Assembly: GCA_030654075.1 (NCBI GenBank)
Contig: JAURYB010000066.1
Coordinates: 1 to 64,000, forward strand
Direction: 5' to 3'
Source of the DNA: Bacteroidales bacterium
GTDB taxonomy: Bacteria; Bacteroidota; Bacteroidia; Bacteroidales; UBA4417
DNA: 64,000 nucleotides
Shown: positions 1-7,880 of the stretch, piece after piece
Position numbering within the stretch: the first letter of the stretch is position 1
Layout: each line of letters opens with the position of its first letter
Position numbers and translations under genes: made by a program
Notes under the pieces: generated by a model
The model's database searches: none
Told to the model about the DNA's origin: nothing
The model's input: the letters and a program-made list of their open reading frames with translations, nothing else

Positions 1-99
1 AATTGGGAGCCTGTTTATAGTAGTATGCAGTTGTATTTTAACCCTGTTAGTGGTAAGGTTCACACCTGGCAGGATACAATACCGACATGTTTAAACTGA
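1..99 (+). CDS. C-terminal fragment of an unidentified protein
   Basis: The first reading frame stays open from the window edge to a TGA at 97-99 and encodes 32 residues ending in HTWQDTIPTCLN. The composition (aromatics, Pro-Thr-Cys end) looks protein-like rather than random, so this is probably the 3' end of a gene that starts outside the window. No family is recognised. The fragment is short, so chance cannot be excluded. Confidence 0.35.
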   Translation, partial: NWEPVYSSMQLYFNPVSGKVHTWQDTIPTCLN

Positions 100-210
100 A
101 TGAAAACTACTTAACTACCTGTTTACCAATGAATAACGAAGCCTAAGGGGGTCTTCAAAATATGGATGAGTACATATACCCACAATAACCGATCGCTTAA
201 AATAAATGTT

Positions 211-287
211 GTGCGCTAGGGGGTACTAATTGTAAATAAAGTACTTGAATACTTATTTAATAACAGAAGGATACACCCCTAGCGCAC
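211..287. repeat. Inverted repeat GTGCGCTAGGGG / CCCCTAGCGCAC
   Basis: A perfect 12-bp inverted repeat, with arms at 211-222 and 276-287, flanks about 53 AT-rich bases. The arms are much more GC-rich than their surroundings. It could be the ends of a very small miniature element or a long-loop hairpin. No gene lies between the arms. Confidence 0.6.
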
Positions 288-395
288 GTGTGAAACGAAC
301 TTTTCAAAATCGGCCAAAGTGAATACCTAAATATGAAAATCACAGGGGGCCAGGATTCGAGGGGGGTATGTCGCTAAAAAGAAATTTAAAATACA

Positions 396-477
396 GTAGA
401 AGTTTTGGGACGGTCCATTCCTTGTTTCTTCTACTTAGAGCCGGATAAGTTGAGCGCTTATTCCGGCTCGCTTTTTG
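396..477 (+). ncRNA. Possible small structured RNA ending in a terminator
   Basis: GTAGAAG at 396-402 pairs with CTTCTAC at 428-434, and a GGAC/GTCC mini-hairpin sits inside. A 12-bp GC-rich stem (438-449 with 457-469, one bulge) followed by GCTTTTTG comes directly after. A folded block plus an intrinsic terminator, with no open reading frame, suggests either a small RNA or the 3' UTR of an upstream transcript. The family is not recognised. Confidence 0.25.
438..477 (+). terminator. Rho-independent terminator
   Basis: The stem GAGCCGGA-TAAG pairs with CTTATTCCGGCTC (one bulged base) around a 7-base loop, and is followed by GCTTTTTG. This would end transcription moving rightwards, from the partial gene at the window edge or from a small RNA. 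Confidence 0.65.
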
Positions 478-563
478 TTACTACTTTTAAAATTAAGTAT
501 TAACAGCCGGGAAATATAAAAGAAATGTAAACCGTTACCCTTAACGTTACCCTAATAAAAGAC

Positions 564-596
564 AAAGCCCGCAAACGTAATGTTAACGGGCTTTTT
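564..596 (-). terminator. Terminator downstream of ssrA
   Basis: AAAGCCCG at 564-571 pairs with CGGGCTTTTT at 587-596. Read on the minus strand, the stem ends in a T-rich run (TTTGTCTTTT), so it can terminate ssrA, whose 3' end is at 610. It may work in both directions. Confidence 0.65.
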
Positions 597-609
597 CGTT
601 TTCAAATTG

Positions 610-983
610 TGGAGCTGCCGGGAGTCGAACCCGGGTCCAAACAAGCAGCAAAACCGCTTTCTACATGCTTAGCTTTCAGTTGATTGTCGGGCAGGAACCG
701 GCAAAAAGCCACCCAATCCTTGCCTTATTCCCTTTGGTTTTCGAGCTGCCGTCAGGACTCCGGCAACCTTATCCTTCCCTTTTCGATGCCCTAAATCGGA
801 ACGCCGGATGGCGAGGCTTCCCGGAGGACAATTAGCAGGTTAATACTGTGATTAAGCGGCTAATGCGTAATCGTAATTGTTGCCATTTAGTTGGCGTGAG
901 TATTTGGTTTTAGCGGGCCATTCACTCAAAGTCCCGGCATGCTTACAATCCCACTGTCCTTGCTGTCAAAACCGGTCAGCCCC
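610..983 (-). ncRNA. ssrA: tmRNA (transfer-messenger RNA)
   Basis: tmRNA rescues stalled ribosomes and tags the nascent protein for degradation. The minus-strand 5' end GGGGCTG pairs with CAGCTCC at the 3' end to form the tRNA-like acceptor, followed by an A discriminator; CCA is not encoded. The T arm with GTTCGACTC lies at about 618-634. The tag frame runs 884 to 855 and reads GNNYDYALAA, with stop TAA at 854-852. It ends in the ALAA recognised by proteases, and is slightly longer than the GENNYALAA-type tag common in Bacteroidota. Length is about 374 nt, in the normal range. The resume codon (GGC) is inferred from the upstream ACTAAA context. Confidence 0.95.
855..884 (-). other. tmRNA tag-peptide reading frame (GNNYDYALAA)
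   Basis: Ten codons followed by TAA inside ssrA. The ALAA end is typical of proteolysis tags. The frame upstream of GGC is preceded by ACTAAAT, a context like that of the resume site in other Bacteroidota tmRNAs, so Gly is taken as the first tag codon. Confidence 0.75.
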
Positions 984-1459
984 TGATTGTGTTTCTAAAG
1001 GGGTGCAAAGATAGTGCCAATTTCGTTTGGTTTGATGGGAGGAGGGAAAATAGGAAAATAGAAAATGGAAAATAGAAAATGGAAAATAGGGAAATGGGGA
1101 AATGGGAAATAGAAAATGGGAAATGGGAAAATAGAAAATAGAAAATAGAAAATAGGGAAATGGGGAAATGGGGAAATGGGAAATAGAAAATGGGAAATAG
1201 AAAAAGGGGCTCTTTGACTGGCTTCGGGGGTTCGGCTTCGCTCACCCACCTTCAGCCGCCGTCGCTCAGGGTGACAAAATGGGGAAATAGGGAATTGATC
1301 TTAAATCGGGAACATTTGAACCCTTGAACATTTGCACTTCGGCTTGCTTCGGCAAATGCTCAGCAACCGCCGCTCAGCGCCCGGCATTTGAACATTTGAA
1401 CAATAGAACCCTTGAACCCTTACCCCTGAATCCCAACCCCTAAATCCCAACTCCTTTAG
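984..1459. repeat. Low-complexity repeats between ssrA and the next gene
   Basis: Positions 1044-1205 are an imperfect tandem array with a period of 7-8 bases (variants of GAAAATA, GAAAATG and GGGAAATG). It is followed by a TTCGGCTTCGCTCA-type motif (1230-1270), a second cttcgg...gctcag motif (1337-1380), and runs of TTTGAAC and AACCCTT (1310-1450). Open frames across it encode only Phe/Ser/Pro-rich low-complexity peptides, so no gene is called. Similar AT-rich microsatellite-like arrays occur elsewhere in this window. Confidence 0.7.
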
Positions 1460-2686
1460 CTACATTTTTTTCGTAATACTCGAAAGTAACTCAAAATCAA
1501 CAGTCATCCCGAAGAAGATATTTGCCTTCCATTGTTTTACGGTTGGAATGTTGGTCATGGTTGAAGGCAAAGGATCGCCTTCATTAAACCCGGTTTTCAG
1601 CTGCTGATATTCAGCTATATTCATTCCCATCATAAAATGAAAGAAATCAAAGGCCTTGTAACTGGGTGCCAGGTAAAAATTTTTGAACAGGTTACTGCCG
1701 CCAAATCCCAGGAACATTCCCAAATCTGAGGTATATTTCGCGTCAGGCTTGCTAAGATCGTATAACGACAGGCTGATGCCGGTAATATAATCAAACTCAA
1801 TATTCCCGCTGTTCTTATTTGAGATAACATAGGTTCCGATAGAGGAAGAGCTTTGCGGCGCGAGTTGCCAGTCAGGGGTACGATAAAACTTTAAAGCCAC
1901 ACCCTGCACAAAGCGAACCTTTTTCTTTTTGTTGGTTGCTTCCGTTTGATGGGCAAGCATTTGGTTATATTGTGCTTCAATAACCTTTAAACGCTCGCTC
2001 ACTTTGGCCAGTTCCAGTTGCGAAGCAGTAAGCGCGCGGTTAAGCGAATCCACTATGCGCAACGAGCTGCTTTTATCCTTGTAATAGGTGGATAGCTCAT
2101 TGGTTTTTTCAGCGATGATACGGTCCTTTTCCATCATGGATTCTTTCATATAGGCTATTTCCCGTTCTTTAGCTTCCACTTTGGTTGAGTTAACTTCGTT
2201 CTTTCCCTCAAGTTTGGCCTGGTCGAGCGATGCGGCCATCTGTGCTTCCCGCAGTTTAATCTTGCAGTCGGAAAGCTGGTATTCCTGGTCGCGGAGTAAT
2301 TGTAGTTTTTGTTCCAGGGTAGAGCTTATCGTGAGCATTTGCTGTTTTACATCGAGCAGCTCCTGCTTAACCCTCAGCCTTTGTTGCGCCAGCGTATCCG
2401 ATTTAGTCACAGCCATTGCCATATCCGCCTGTATCTGTGCAATCACTTTTTGCAACGAGTCAACTTCTTGGTTCTGTATTGCATTTTTGTTTTTAAATCC
2501 TTTTATCAGCAGGTTAAGACTATCAACCTGGCTGAATAGTTCAAGATTCTGTTGCATTAATCGCGCGGCATAAATACTATCGGTTTTATCTTCAGTATCC
2601 TGCTGTGCAAATCCCTGCAAACCCGCAACAATAAATACACACAACGCAATGCCGTGCAAAAAGCTGTTTTTGAAGTCTTTTATCAT
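1460..2686 (-). CDS. Exported coiled-coil protein of unknown function
   Basis: 408 residues. Residues 1-28 form a signal peptide (hydrophobic LHGIALCVFIVAGLQGFAQ). Residues about 40-255 are rich in Gln, Leu, Lys and Glu with heptad-like spacing, indicating a long coiled coil. The last 150 residues are rich in aromatics and Gly (FYRTPDWQLAP, MFLGFGGSNLFKNFYLAPS) and resemble a beta-rich, possibly outer-membrane or periplasmic domain. No named family is recognised. It probably acts in the envelope as a spacer or scaffold; this is inference. It lies 138 bases downstream of the prolyl oligopeptidase gene on the same strand, separated by two hairpins. Confidence 0.8.
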   Translation of the reverse strand: MIKDFKNSFLHGIALCVFIVAGLQGFAQQDTEDKTDSIYAARLMQQNLELFSQVDSLNLLIKGFKNKNAIQNQEVDSLQKVIAQIQADMAMAVTKSDTLAQQRLRVKQELLDVKQQMLTISSTLEQKLQLLRDQEYQLSDCKIKLREAQMAASLDQAKLEGKNEVNSTKVEAKEREIAYMKESMMEKDRIIAEKTNELSTYYKDKSSSLRIVDSLNRALTASQLELAKVSERLKVIEAQYNQMLAHQTEATNKKKKVRFVQGVALKFYRTPDWQLAPQSSSSIGTYVISNKNSGNIEFDYITGISLSLYDLSKPDAKYTSDLGMFLGFGGSNLFKNFYLAPSYKAFDFFHFMMGMNIAEYQQLKTGFNEGDPLPSTMTNIPTVKQWKANIFFGMTVDFELLSSITKKM

Positions 2687-2709
2687 TAGCGCAAAAGTTT
2701 TACCTATTG

Positions 2710-2733
2710 AATTAATTGCGAAAGCAATTAATT
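2710..2733. other. Perfect 10-bp hairpin with GAAA tetraloop
   Basis: AATTAATTGC at 2710-2719 pairs with GCAATTAATT at 2724-2733 around GAAA. It lies just upstream of the coiled-coil gene start (2686, minus strand), so it could be a 5' UTR element or mRNA stabiliser. It lacks the T run of a strong terminator. Confidence 0.5.
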
Positions 2734-2776
2734 ATTGTACAATGGTTAAATTAAAGATGAGCGTAATCATAATTAT

Positions 2777-2806
2777 AAAGGCTATCGTATTGATATGATA
2801 GCCTTT
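2777..2806 (-). terminator. Terminator-like hairpin after the prolyl oligopeptidase gene
   Basis: AAAGGCTATC (2777-2786) pairs perfectly with GATAGCCTTT (2797-2806) around a 10-base loop, 17 bases downstream of the minus-strand stop at 2824. The T tail on the minus strand is weak (TTTATAATT). Confidence 0.55.
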
Positions 2807-2823
2807 AGCGTATTTACGAAAAT

Positions 2824-4956
2824 TTATTTAATCGGTTTTATCCCCATATTATAAAAAAGGAATGAATACATATCCGCCATTTCATCTATAATTTTGGCCG
2901 TTGGTTTGCCCGCGCCATGCCCCGCTTTGGTTTCGATGCGGATAAGCACAGGATTATCGCAGCCTTGTTTTGCCTGAAGTGTAGCCGCAAATTTAAAGGA
3001 GTGCGCAGGAACTACCCTGTCGTCGTGATCGGCAGTAGTAACAAGGGTTGCCGGATAACAAACATTGTCCTTGATGTTGTGTACGGGCGAATATTTCAGG
3101 AGGTTATTAAATTGAGTGCTGTCGTCGCTGGTGCCATAATCGCCGGCCCATGCCCATCCGATAGTAAATTTGTGATACCGCAGCATATCCATTACACCCA
3201 CTGCCGGTAAACACACTTTGAATAGCTCAGGGCGCTGGGTCATGCAGGCTCCGACGAGAAGACCGCCGTTTGAACCGCCTGAGATGGCCAGTTTTTCAGA
3301 GCTTGTATATTTTTCGCTGATAAGGTATTCCGCAGCGGCGATAAAATCGTCGAAAACATTCTGTTTATTGAGTTTGGTGCCGGCTTCGTGCCATTTTTCA
3401 CCATACTCGCCACCGCCACGAAGGTTAGGCATGCAATATACGCCGCCGTTTTCGAGGAATACCAGCCGGCTGACACTGAAATTTGGCGTCAGGCTGATAT
3501 TGAAACCACCGTATCCATAGAGTAATACCGGGTTATTTCCATCAAGTACAATCCCTTTTTTATGGACAATAAACATAGGGATTTTGGTTTTGTCCCTGCT
3601 TTCGTAAAATACCTGCTTTGTTTCGTAAGCGGAAGCATCGAAATCAAGTTTGGGCTTAAAGAATTCGATGGATGCCTTTTTAGTTGCATCATAGGTGTAA
3701 ATGGTTGTTGGAAAAGTGAATGAAGTAAAACCATAAAATAAAGTGTTTACCCCTTTTTCGCCATTAAATCCGGCTATGGTGCCTAAGGCGGGCAATTGCA
3801 ATTCCTGGAGTAGTTTGCCTTCCAGGTCATAGGAATAAACGCGGTTTGTAGCGTCTTTCATATACTGCGCGAACATCTGGTTGCCTGCCAGAACAACACC
3901 TTCAAGTACTTCTGTCTTTTCAGGAATAATTACTTTCCAGTTTGCCGAAGCAGGAGATTTGGGGTCGATAAGTACCAGCTTGCGGCATGGAGAATCTTGG
4001 TTGGTAAGCACCAGGAGCTTATCGCCAATGTTGTCGATAACACTGTATTCGTTTTCGAAACCGGGTGCCAATTTGACAAATTGCGATCCTTTTGTAGTGA
4101 GATCTTTACAGAAAAGCGAGTTGCCGCTGGTGCCTTCACTTTCCGAAAGGATGAGGAAATGTTCATCCTCCGTGGTGCCTGCAGAATAACTGCGCAGCGG
4201 GAAATTACGGTTTTCAAAAATAAGCTTGTCATCACTTTGCGGAGTTTCCAGTTTGTGAAAATAAACCTTATGGTATTCGTTCCGGTTCGAGAGCTCCTTG
4301 CCTTTGGATGGAGCATCATACCGGCTGTAATAGAAACCGTCGCCCTGCCACGAAGCACCTGAGAATTTCACCCATTCAATTTTATCAGGCAGGTTCTTAC
4401 CTGTCGCAATATCCATCACAAAGAACTCAGCCCAGTCGCTGCCGGCTTTATTGATGGAATACGCCATATATTTGCCGTCGTGCGAAACACTCAGATCCCG
4501 TACAGCAACGGTACCATCGGCTGAAAGTGTGTTAGGATCGAGTAAAATACGTGGTTCGCCGGAAACACCTTTCTGCACATAAATTACGCTCTGGTTTTGC
4601 ATTCCATCGTTCTTCCTGAAAAACACCCATTCTCCCTTGCTGAAAGGAACTTCCATTTTCGGGAAATCCCAAAGCGCTTCGAGCCTTTTGTGAATCTGGT
4701 CACGAAAAGGAATTTTAGCCAGGTAGTCATTGGTAACCTTATTTTCTGCTTTAACCCAGGCACCGGTTTCGGCAGAGGTGTCATTTTCGAGCCAGCGGTA
4801 TGGATCGGCAACCTGGGTACCGAAATAATCATCGGATTGGGCAACTTTATTCGTCACCGGATAGTTTATTTTTTCCTGCACAAGTTTGTTGTTTTTACAG
4901 CTGATCATTGCTACTGTGGCAGTAATTGCAGCTACTACTACTATGATTCTCTTCAT
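2824..4956 (-). CDS. Prolyl oligopeptidase family serine peptidase (S9A), lipoprotein
   Basis: 710 residues, the usual size for prolyl oligopeptidases, which cleave short peptides after proline. The N-terminus is a lipoprotein signal (MKRIIVVVAAITATVAMISC), so the enzyme is probably anchored in the envelope. DPYRWLE near residues 50-57 is the family N-terminal signature, and residues about 85-430 form the beta-propeller. The C-terminal alpha/beta-hydrolase domain has GGSNGG with nucleophile Ser562, an Asp in the DHDDRV motif, and His680 in AGHGAGK. The GGFNISL and NLRGGGEYGEKWHEAG motifs are also present, so all catalytic residues look intact. It is transcribed alone or with the coiled-coil gene downstream. 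Confidence 0.95.
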   Translation of the reverse strand: MKRIIVVVAAITATVAMISCKNNKLVQEKINYPVTNKVAQSDDYFGTQVADPYRWLENDTSAETGAWVKAENKVTNDYLAKIPFRDQIHKRLEALWDFPKMEVPFSKGEWVFFRKNDGMQNQSVIYVQKGVSGEPRILLDPNTLSADGTVAVRDLSVSHDGKYMAYSINKAGSDWAEFFVMDIATGKNLPDKIEWVKFSGASWQGDGFYYSRYDAPSKGKELSNRNEYHKVYFHKLETPQSDDKLIFENRNFPLRSYSAGTTEDEHFLILSESEGTSGNSLFCKDLTTKGSQFVKLAPGFENEYSVIDNIGDKLLVLTNQDSPCRKLVLIDPKSPASANWKVIIPEKTEVLEGVVLAGNQMFAQYMKDATNRVYSYDLEGKLLQELQLPALGTIAGFNGEKGVNTLFYGFTSFTFPTTIYTYDATKKASIEFFKPKLDFDASAYETKQVFYESRDKTKIPMFIVHKKGIVLDGNNPVLLYGYGGFNISLTPNFSVSRLVFLENGGVYCMPNLRGGGEYGEKWHEAGTKLNKQNVFDDFIAAAEYLISEKYTSSEKLAISGGSNGGLLVGACMTQRPELFKVCLPAVGVMDMLRYHKFTIGWAWAGDYGTSDDSTQFNNLLKYSPVHNIKDNVCYPATLVTTADHDDRVVPAHSFKFAATLQAKQGCDNPVLIRIETKAGHGAGKPTAKIIDEMADMYSFLFYNMGIKPIK

Positions 4957-5343
4957 AATTGGTTATTTGAAGGGGGTAAATTTATACAAAAATTCCAAGA
5001 CCCAAGACTCAAACCCCAAATTTCAAATTCAAAAGCGCCTCTCAGGTTTAACTTACTTTACTGACACACCCGGCGGTGATTGCGGACATAGTAAATGGGA
5101 CTTGAAATTTGAAATTTGTGATTTGTGATTTGTGATTTGAAATTTGTGATTTGGAATTTGGAATTTGGAATTTGGAATTTGTGATTTGTGATTTGGAATT
5201 TGAGACGTAACAGATTTTAGAACTTATCCCATTTTTAGCAAAACAAGGACTATTCTTATCACATTTCAACTTTATCCTGATTAATTATTTAATATATTTG
5301 CACAAAGCTCATCCTAAAAACATCAATACCTAAACTACTGGTT
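4957..5343. repeat. Heptamer repeat tract between divergent genes
   Basis: Positions about 5103-5202 are an imperfect array of 7-base units (GAAATTT, TTTGTGA, TTTGGAA), and 4985-5035 holds related CCAAGACC/CCCAAATT runs. The tract separates the minus-strand peptidase gene from the plus-strand gene at 5344. A promoter -7 element follows at 5293. No coding potential is seen. Confidence 0.75.
5293..5300 (+). promoter_or_regulatory. Promoter -7 element TATATTTG
   Basis: An exact match to the Bacteroidota -7 consensus TAnnTTTG, 44 bases before the ATG at 5344. The -33 position is TTT rather than TTG, so the match is partial. Confidence 0.5.
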
Positions 5344-6219
5344 ATGAAATACATCAAGTCATTCAGGGTAAATAATATTGCTGATCTGGACGAAACTGAA
5401 ATCAGGGAAAAAGAATTCATGCATCAGTATACTGAATTTGACGAAGCCGGTCATCCTGTCGAAGCTATTACATACAACCCCGATGGAACGGTTGAACACA
5501 GGTATCAATATAAATACAACAGCGAAGGAAAATTAGAAGATGAGATATTAATTGAAAGCGACGATGAAGTTGCGGAACATCGCAGCATGGAATATAATGA
5601 GAAAGGGCAGCTTGTTAAAGAATATATTCATTATCTCGATGGAACTGCTGATTCACTGCTTTATACGTATGATGAGGAAGGCCGGCTCATAAGTCGCAGA
5701 AGCGTTGACAGTGATGGCGAAACAGGCAACTACCTGGTAAATGTTTACGAAGGCTCCCATGTGGTTTCGGAATCCGAATATGATATTGCCGGTGAAATAA
5801 TTACACAGCGAAAGATTATTTATGATGAGGCCGGAAATATAACCGAAGAAGTATTCAGAACTCCTGAAGCAAATTATAGCATTCTTTATAGTTACGATGA
5901 GAAAGGAGTTGCTTCGGTACGCCGACGTTACAATGAAGAAAAACACCTGATGGAACGTAACACGTTTACGTACGACTTCGAAGGCAGGCTTTCCGAATCA
6001 CTGGATGAGACATCGTCGGGTATTGAAATTACATATACAGGGTATGATTCTGCGGGAAATATTATACTTCAGGAAGAGAAAACCGAGGACGGCGAATTGC
6101 ATAGCAGCATTGAGCGTACGTACGACGAATCAAACCGTCCTTTAACCACATCCGTATTTGAGCAGAGACCCGGGCAACAGATTCCGCAGCATTACCGTAT
6201 ACGCATTGAATACGCGTAG
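5344..6219 (+). CDS. Cytoplasmic YD/RHS-like repeat protein
   Basis: 291 residues with no signal peptide or membrane segment. Almost the whole chain consists of about ten beta-rich repeats of roughly 20 residues with the pattern Y-x-D/E-x-G-x-L, for example YDEEGRLISRRSVDSDGE and YNEKGQLVKEY. This is the YD-repeat style of RHS proteins, but without the RHS core or a C-terminal toxin. It is strongly acidic. The function is unknown; a binding or scaffold role is possible. A -7 promoter element lies 44 bases upstream, and the gene is followed by a convergent phospholipase gene. Confidence 0.85.
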   Translation: MKYIKSFRVNNIADLDETEIREKEFMHQYTEFDEAGHPVEAITYNPDGTVEHRYQYKYNSEGKLEDEILIESDDEVAEHRSMEYNEKGQLVKEYIHYLDGTADSLLYTYDEEGRLISRRSVDSDGETGNYLVNVYEGSHVVSESEYDIAGEIITQRKIIYDEAGNITEEVFRTPEANYSILYSYDEKGVASVRRRYNEEKHLMERNTFTYDFEGRLSESLDETSSGIEITYTGYDSAGNIILQEEKTEDGELHSSIERTYDESNRPLTTSVFEQRPGQQIPQHYRIRIEYA

Positions 6220-6256
6220 AACTGATTCTATTACAAGGAGTTTTAGTCTGAACAAA

Positions 6257-7342
6257 TCATTCCTGTGATTTTTCTTCCTGTGCGCTATCAGCCAGGAATT
6301 GGTTGAGTGGAACAGGCTTATGCGATTCCGCCCAGTTGGCACTAACCGTATATTGTTTCTTGAGATTGCTGAAATTCAACAGCGCAAAATCTTCCGGAAA
6401 ATCGGGTATGAAAACATAAGTCCGCTCTGCCAGCTCAGGATATTTTTGCTGCAAAACCCGCATGCTTTTTATGAAACTATTCCTTGCCAGGTTTTCAATC
6501 CTATAGCTTAATCTCCCGGATATCCGGGAATCGTTGTTCCCTAAATCCAATAATTCATTTTTTAACTCCGGGTTGATATCACTCTTGCGGCTGATGATAA
6601 TCAGCGTATCCACGCCATAACTCCGGTGTTTTTCGAATTGCAGCACGGCTGTGTAAGGAATATGATCTTCGCCTAAACCTCCGTCAATGAAGGAAGAATT
6701 TGGTAAGCCAAAAGATTGTTTGAACCTGACAGGAGGGAAAATGACAGGTATGGCTGTCGATGCCATTAATACATCAACAAGGTTGAATTCAGGATTGCTC
6801 TCTCCGTTAATTTTTATATTGCTTAGCCGGTATGTTTTTGAAAATGGAGGGAATAAGTCAACATCCGAGATTGATATCGAACTGTTATAAGGTAAATCTC
6901 CAATAATCCTGTATCCCAGGCTGTCGTTTACTACACGGGTAAGCAGGCTATGATAGGGCTCATTATTTACAGGGAGTGATTTGCCGGTTCTGATATAAAT
7001 ATCATCATTATTCAAGTTGAATAATAAGGAATTGTAATGTCCCCATGAGATTTTTTTTTCAAGAACCGCGTTCAGCATTACTGTATTTAATGCGCCCGAA
7101 CTGGTTCCTGAAATAAAACAAACATTGCCCAGCCAACCGGTTTTATCCAGATGCTCCAGCAGGGCAGCTTCCTGTACAATACGGGCAGCAGCACCGGTTA
7201 TAACTACGGCAGTGCCCCCGCGTTTCCCGTACGTTAACGGTACAATCTTTGGCTTTGCGATTATCGATTCTACTACCAGCCCTAAATAGATGAGCACGAA
7301 TAGTATTAAAATGAAACCTGATACTTTTAACCACCGGCGCAT
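6257..7342 (-). CDS. Patatin-like phospholipase
   Basis: 361 residues. One N-terminal membrane segment (about residues 6-28, FILILFVLIYLGLVV) anchors a patatin domain, a lipid acyl hydrolase with a Ser-Asp dyad. The nucleophile Ser81 lies in GTSSGA, and Asp220 in the DGG of FIDGGLGED. Upstream GGTAVVITGAAARI stands where the oxyanion-hole glycine loop is expected. Both catalytic residues are present, so an active phospholipase or esterase facing the periplasm or cytoplasm is likely. The substrate is unknown. The gene converges on the YD-repeat gene, with a 37-base gap. Confidence 0.9.
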   Translation of the reverse strand: MRRWLKVSGFILILFVLIYLGLVVESIIAKPKIVPLTYGKRGGTAVVITGAAARIVQEAALLEHLDKTGWLGNVCFISGTSSGALNTVMLNAVLEKKISWGHYNSLLFNLNNDDIYIRTGKSLPVNNEPYHSLLTRVVNDSLGYRIIGDLPYNSSISISDVDLFPPFSKTYRLSNIKINGESNPEFNLVDVLMASTAIPVIFPPVRFKQSFGLPNSSFIDGGLGEDHIPYTAVLQFEKHRSYGVDTLIIISRKSDINPELKNELLDLGNNDSRISGRLSYRIENLARNSFIKSMRVLQQKYPELAERTYVFIPDFPEDFALLNFSNLKKQYTVSANWAESHKPVPLNQFLADSAQEEKSQE

Positions 7343-7355
7343 AACTCTTAGATAA

Positions 7356-7558
7356 GTTAGGTTGAGATTAAGGTAAAGGTAGAGGTAGAGGTAAAGGTAA
7401 AGGTAAAGGTAAAGGTTTAGGTAGAGGTAAAGGTAGAGGTAAAGGTAAAGGTAGAGGTTTAATATTTACCTGCTCAACCTTAATCTCAGCCTTACACTTT
7501 TTGAATTCAGACTCAAGTTATTCTTTTGGAACTAAATTGCCCATAATGACGGACTAAT
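7356..7558. repeat. Dispersed repeat element, copy A, with (GGTAAA/GGTAGA)n core
   Basis: The left end GGTTGAGATTAAGG and the right part CTCAACCTTAATCTCAGCC are mutually inverted. Between them, 7371-7458 is a tandem array of about 14 GGTAAA or GGTAGA hexamers. The right flank (about 7470-7558, including TTATTCTTTTGGAACTAAA and GGACTAATCAG) matches the flank of copy B at 15530-15658 at most positions. Copy B has almost no hexamers, so the core length varies between copies. Confidence 0.75.
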
Positions 7559-7685
7559 CAGATAAAAATCAAAATGCAAACAAGTTTAACGCAGTGATAC
7601 AAAGCTACTGAAATTATGAGGGAAAACCAAGTATGGTGGCTAATTCTTTTTTTTGAGGTGCTATTATTTTTGCAATTTTCTCTTG

Positions 7686-7760
7686 AGGAAGTTTTTATTT
7701 ATTTTGATTTGGTTCTTTTACATCAAGACAAAAGGACCAAATCAAAATCAATAAAAAAAT
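7686..7760. repeat. Long near-perfect inverted repeat
   Basis: Two arms of roughly 26-29 bases, with two mismatches, surround the 10-base loop ACATCAAGAC. The inner arm is TTTTGATTTGGTTCTTTT opposite AAAAGGACCAAATCAAAA. It would form a strong hairpin or cruciform. Palindromes of this composition resemble dispersed REP-like elements; that identity is inferred. It could also act as a terminator for rightward transcription. Confidence 0.7.
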
Positions 7761-7826
7761 CTACTTCAGGTGGAAATATGTCCCAGCACATCAAAATAAT
7801 ATCTTGCCATTATCAATATTCACTTA

Positions 7827-7854
7827 TTGTTTTTTTAATTATTACGTACTTTTG
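7827..7854 (+). promoter_or_regulatory. Bacteroidota-type promoter for the YbjQ gene
   Basis: TTG at 7827-7829 and TACTTTTG at 7847-7854 are separated by 17 bases, an exact -7 match. The start codon follows 27 bases later. Confidence 0.65.
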
Positions 7855-7880
7855 AAAGTAATATCCAAAAACACAATGAA

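Larger units (their letters stand above)
100..609. other. Gene-free stretch between the partial gene and ssrA
   Basis: No convincing gene is seen here. It contains a 12-bp inverted repeat (211-222 / 276-287), a small structured block at 396-434 followed by a strong terminator-like hairpin (438-477), and a second terminator-like hairpin (564-596) just downstream of ssrA. Two similar C-rich hexamer-like motifs (GTTACCC) occur around 531-552. Confidence 0.6.
7343..7880. repeat. Intergenic repeats: hairpin-bounded hexamer element and long palindrome
   Basis: This gap holds copy A of a dispersed element (about 7356-7558), a near-perfect long inverted repeat (about 7686-7760) and a promoter for the next gene (7827-7854). 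A 79-codon frame at 7616-7855 runs through the palindrome and is judged spurious. Confidence 0.7.

Noticed and set aside
976-1249. Two overlapping minus-strand frames of 84-89 codons
   Set aside because: They translate the AT-rich heptamer array into Phe/Ser/Pro low-complexity peptides and overlap the 5' end of ssrA.
2181-2573. 130-codon plus-strand frame opposite the coiled-coil gene
   Set aside because: It is antisense to a well-supported gene; Cys/Ser-rich translation is typical of such mirror frames.
7371-7458. CRISPR-like array
   Set aside because: The units are 6 bases with no spacers; this is a microsatellite.
7616-7855. 79-codon frame rich in Leu and Phe
   Set aside because: It runs through the long palindrome and the promoter of the next gene, has no family features and looks like translated repeat DNA.
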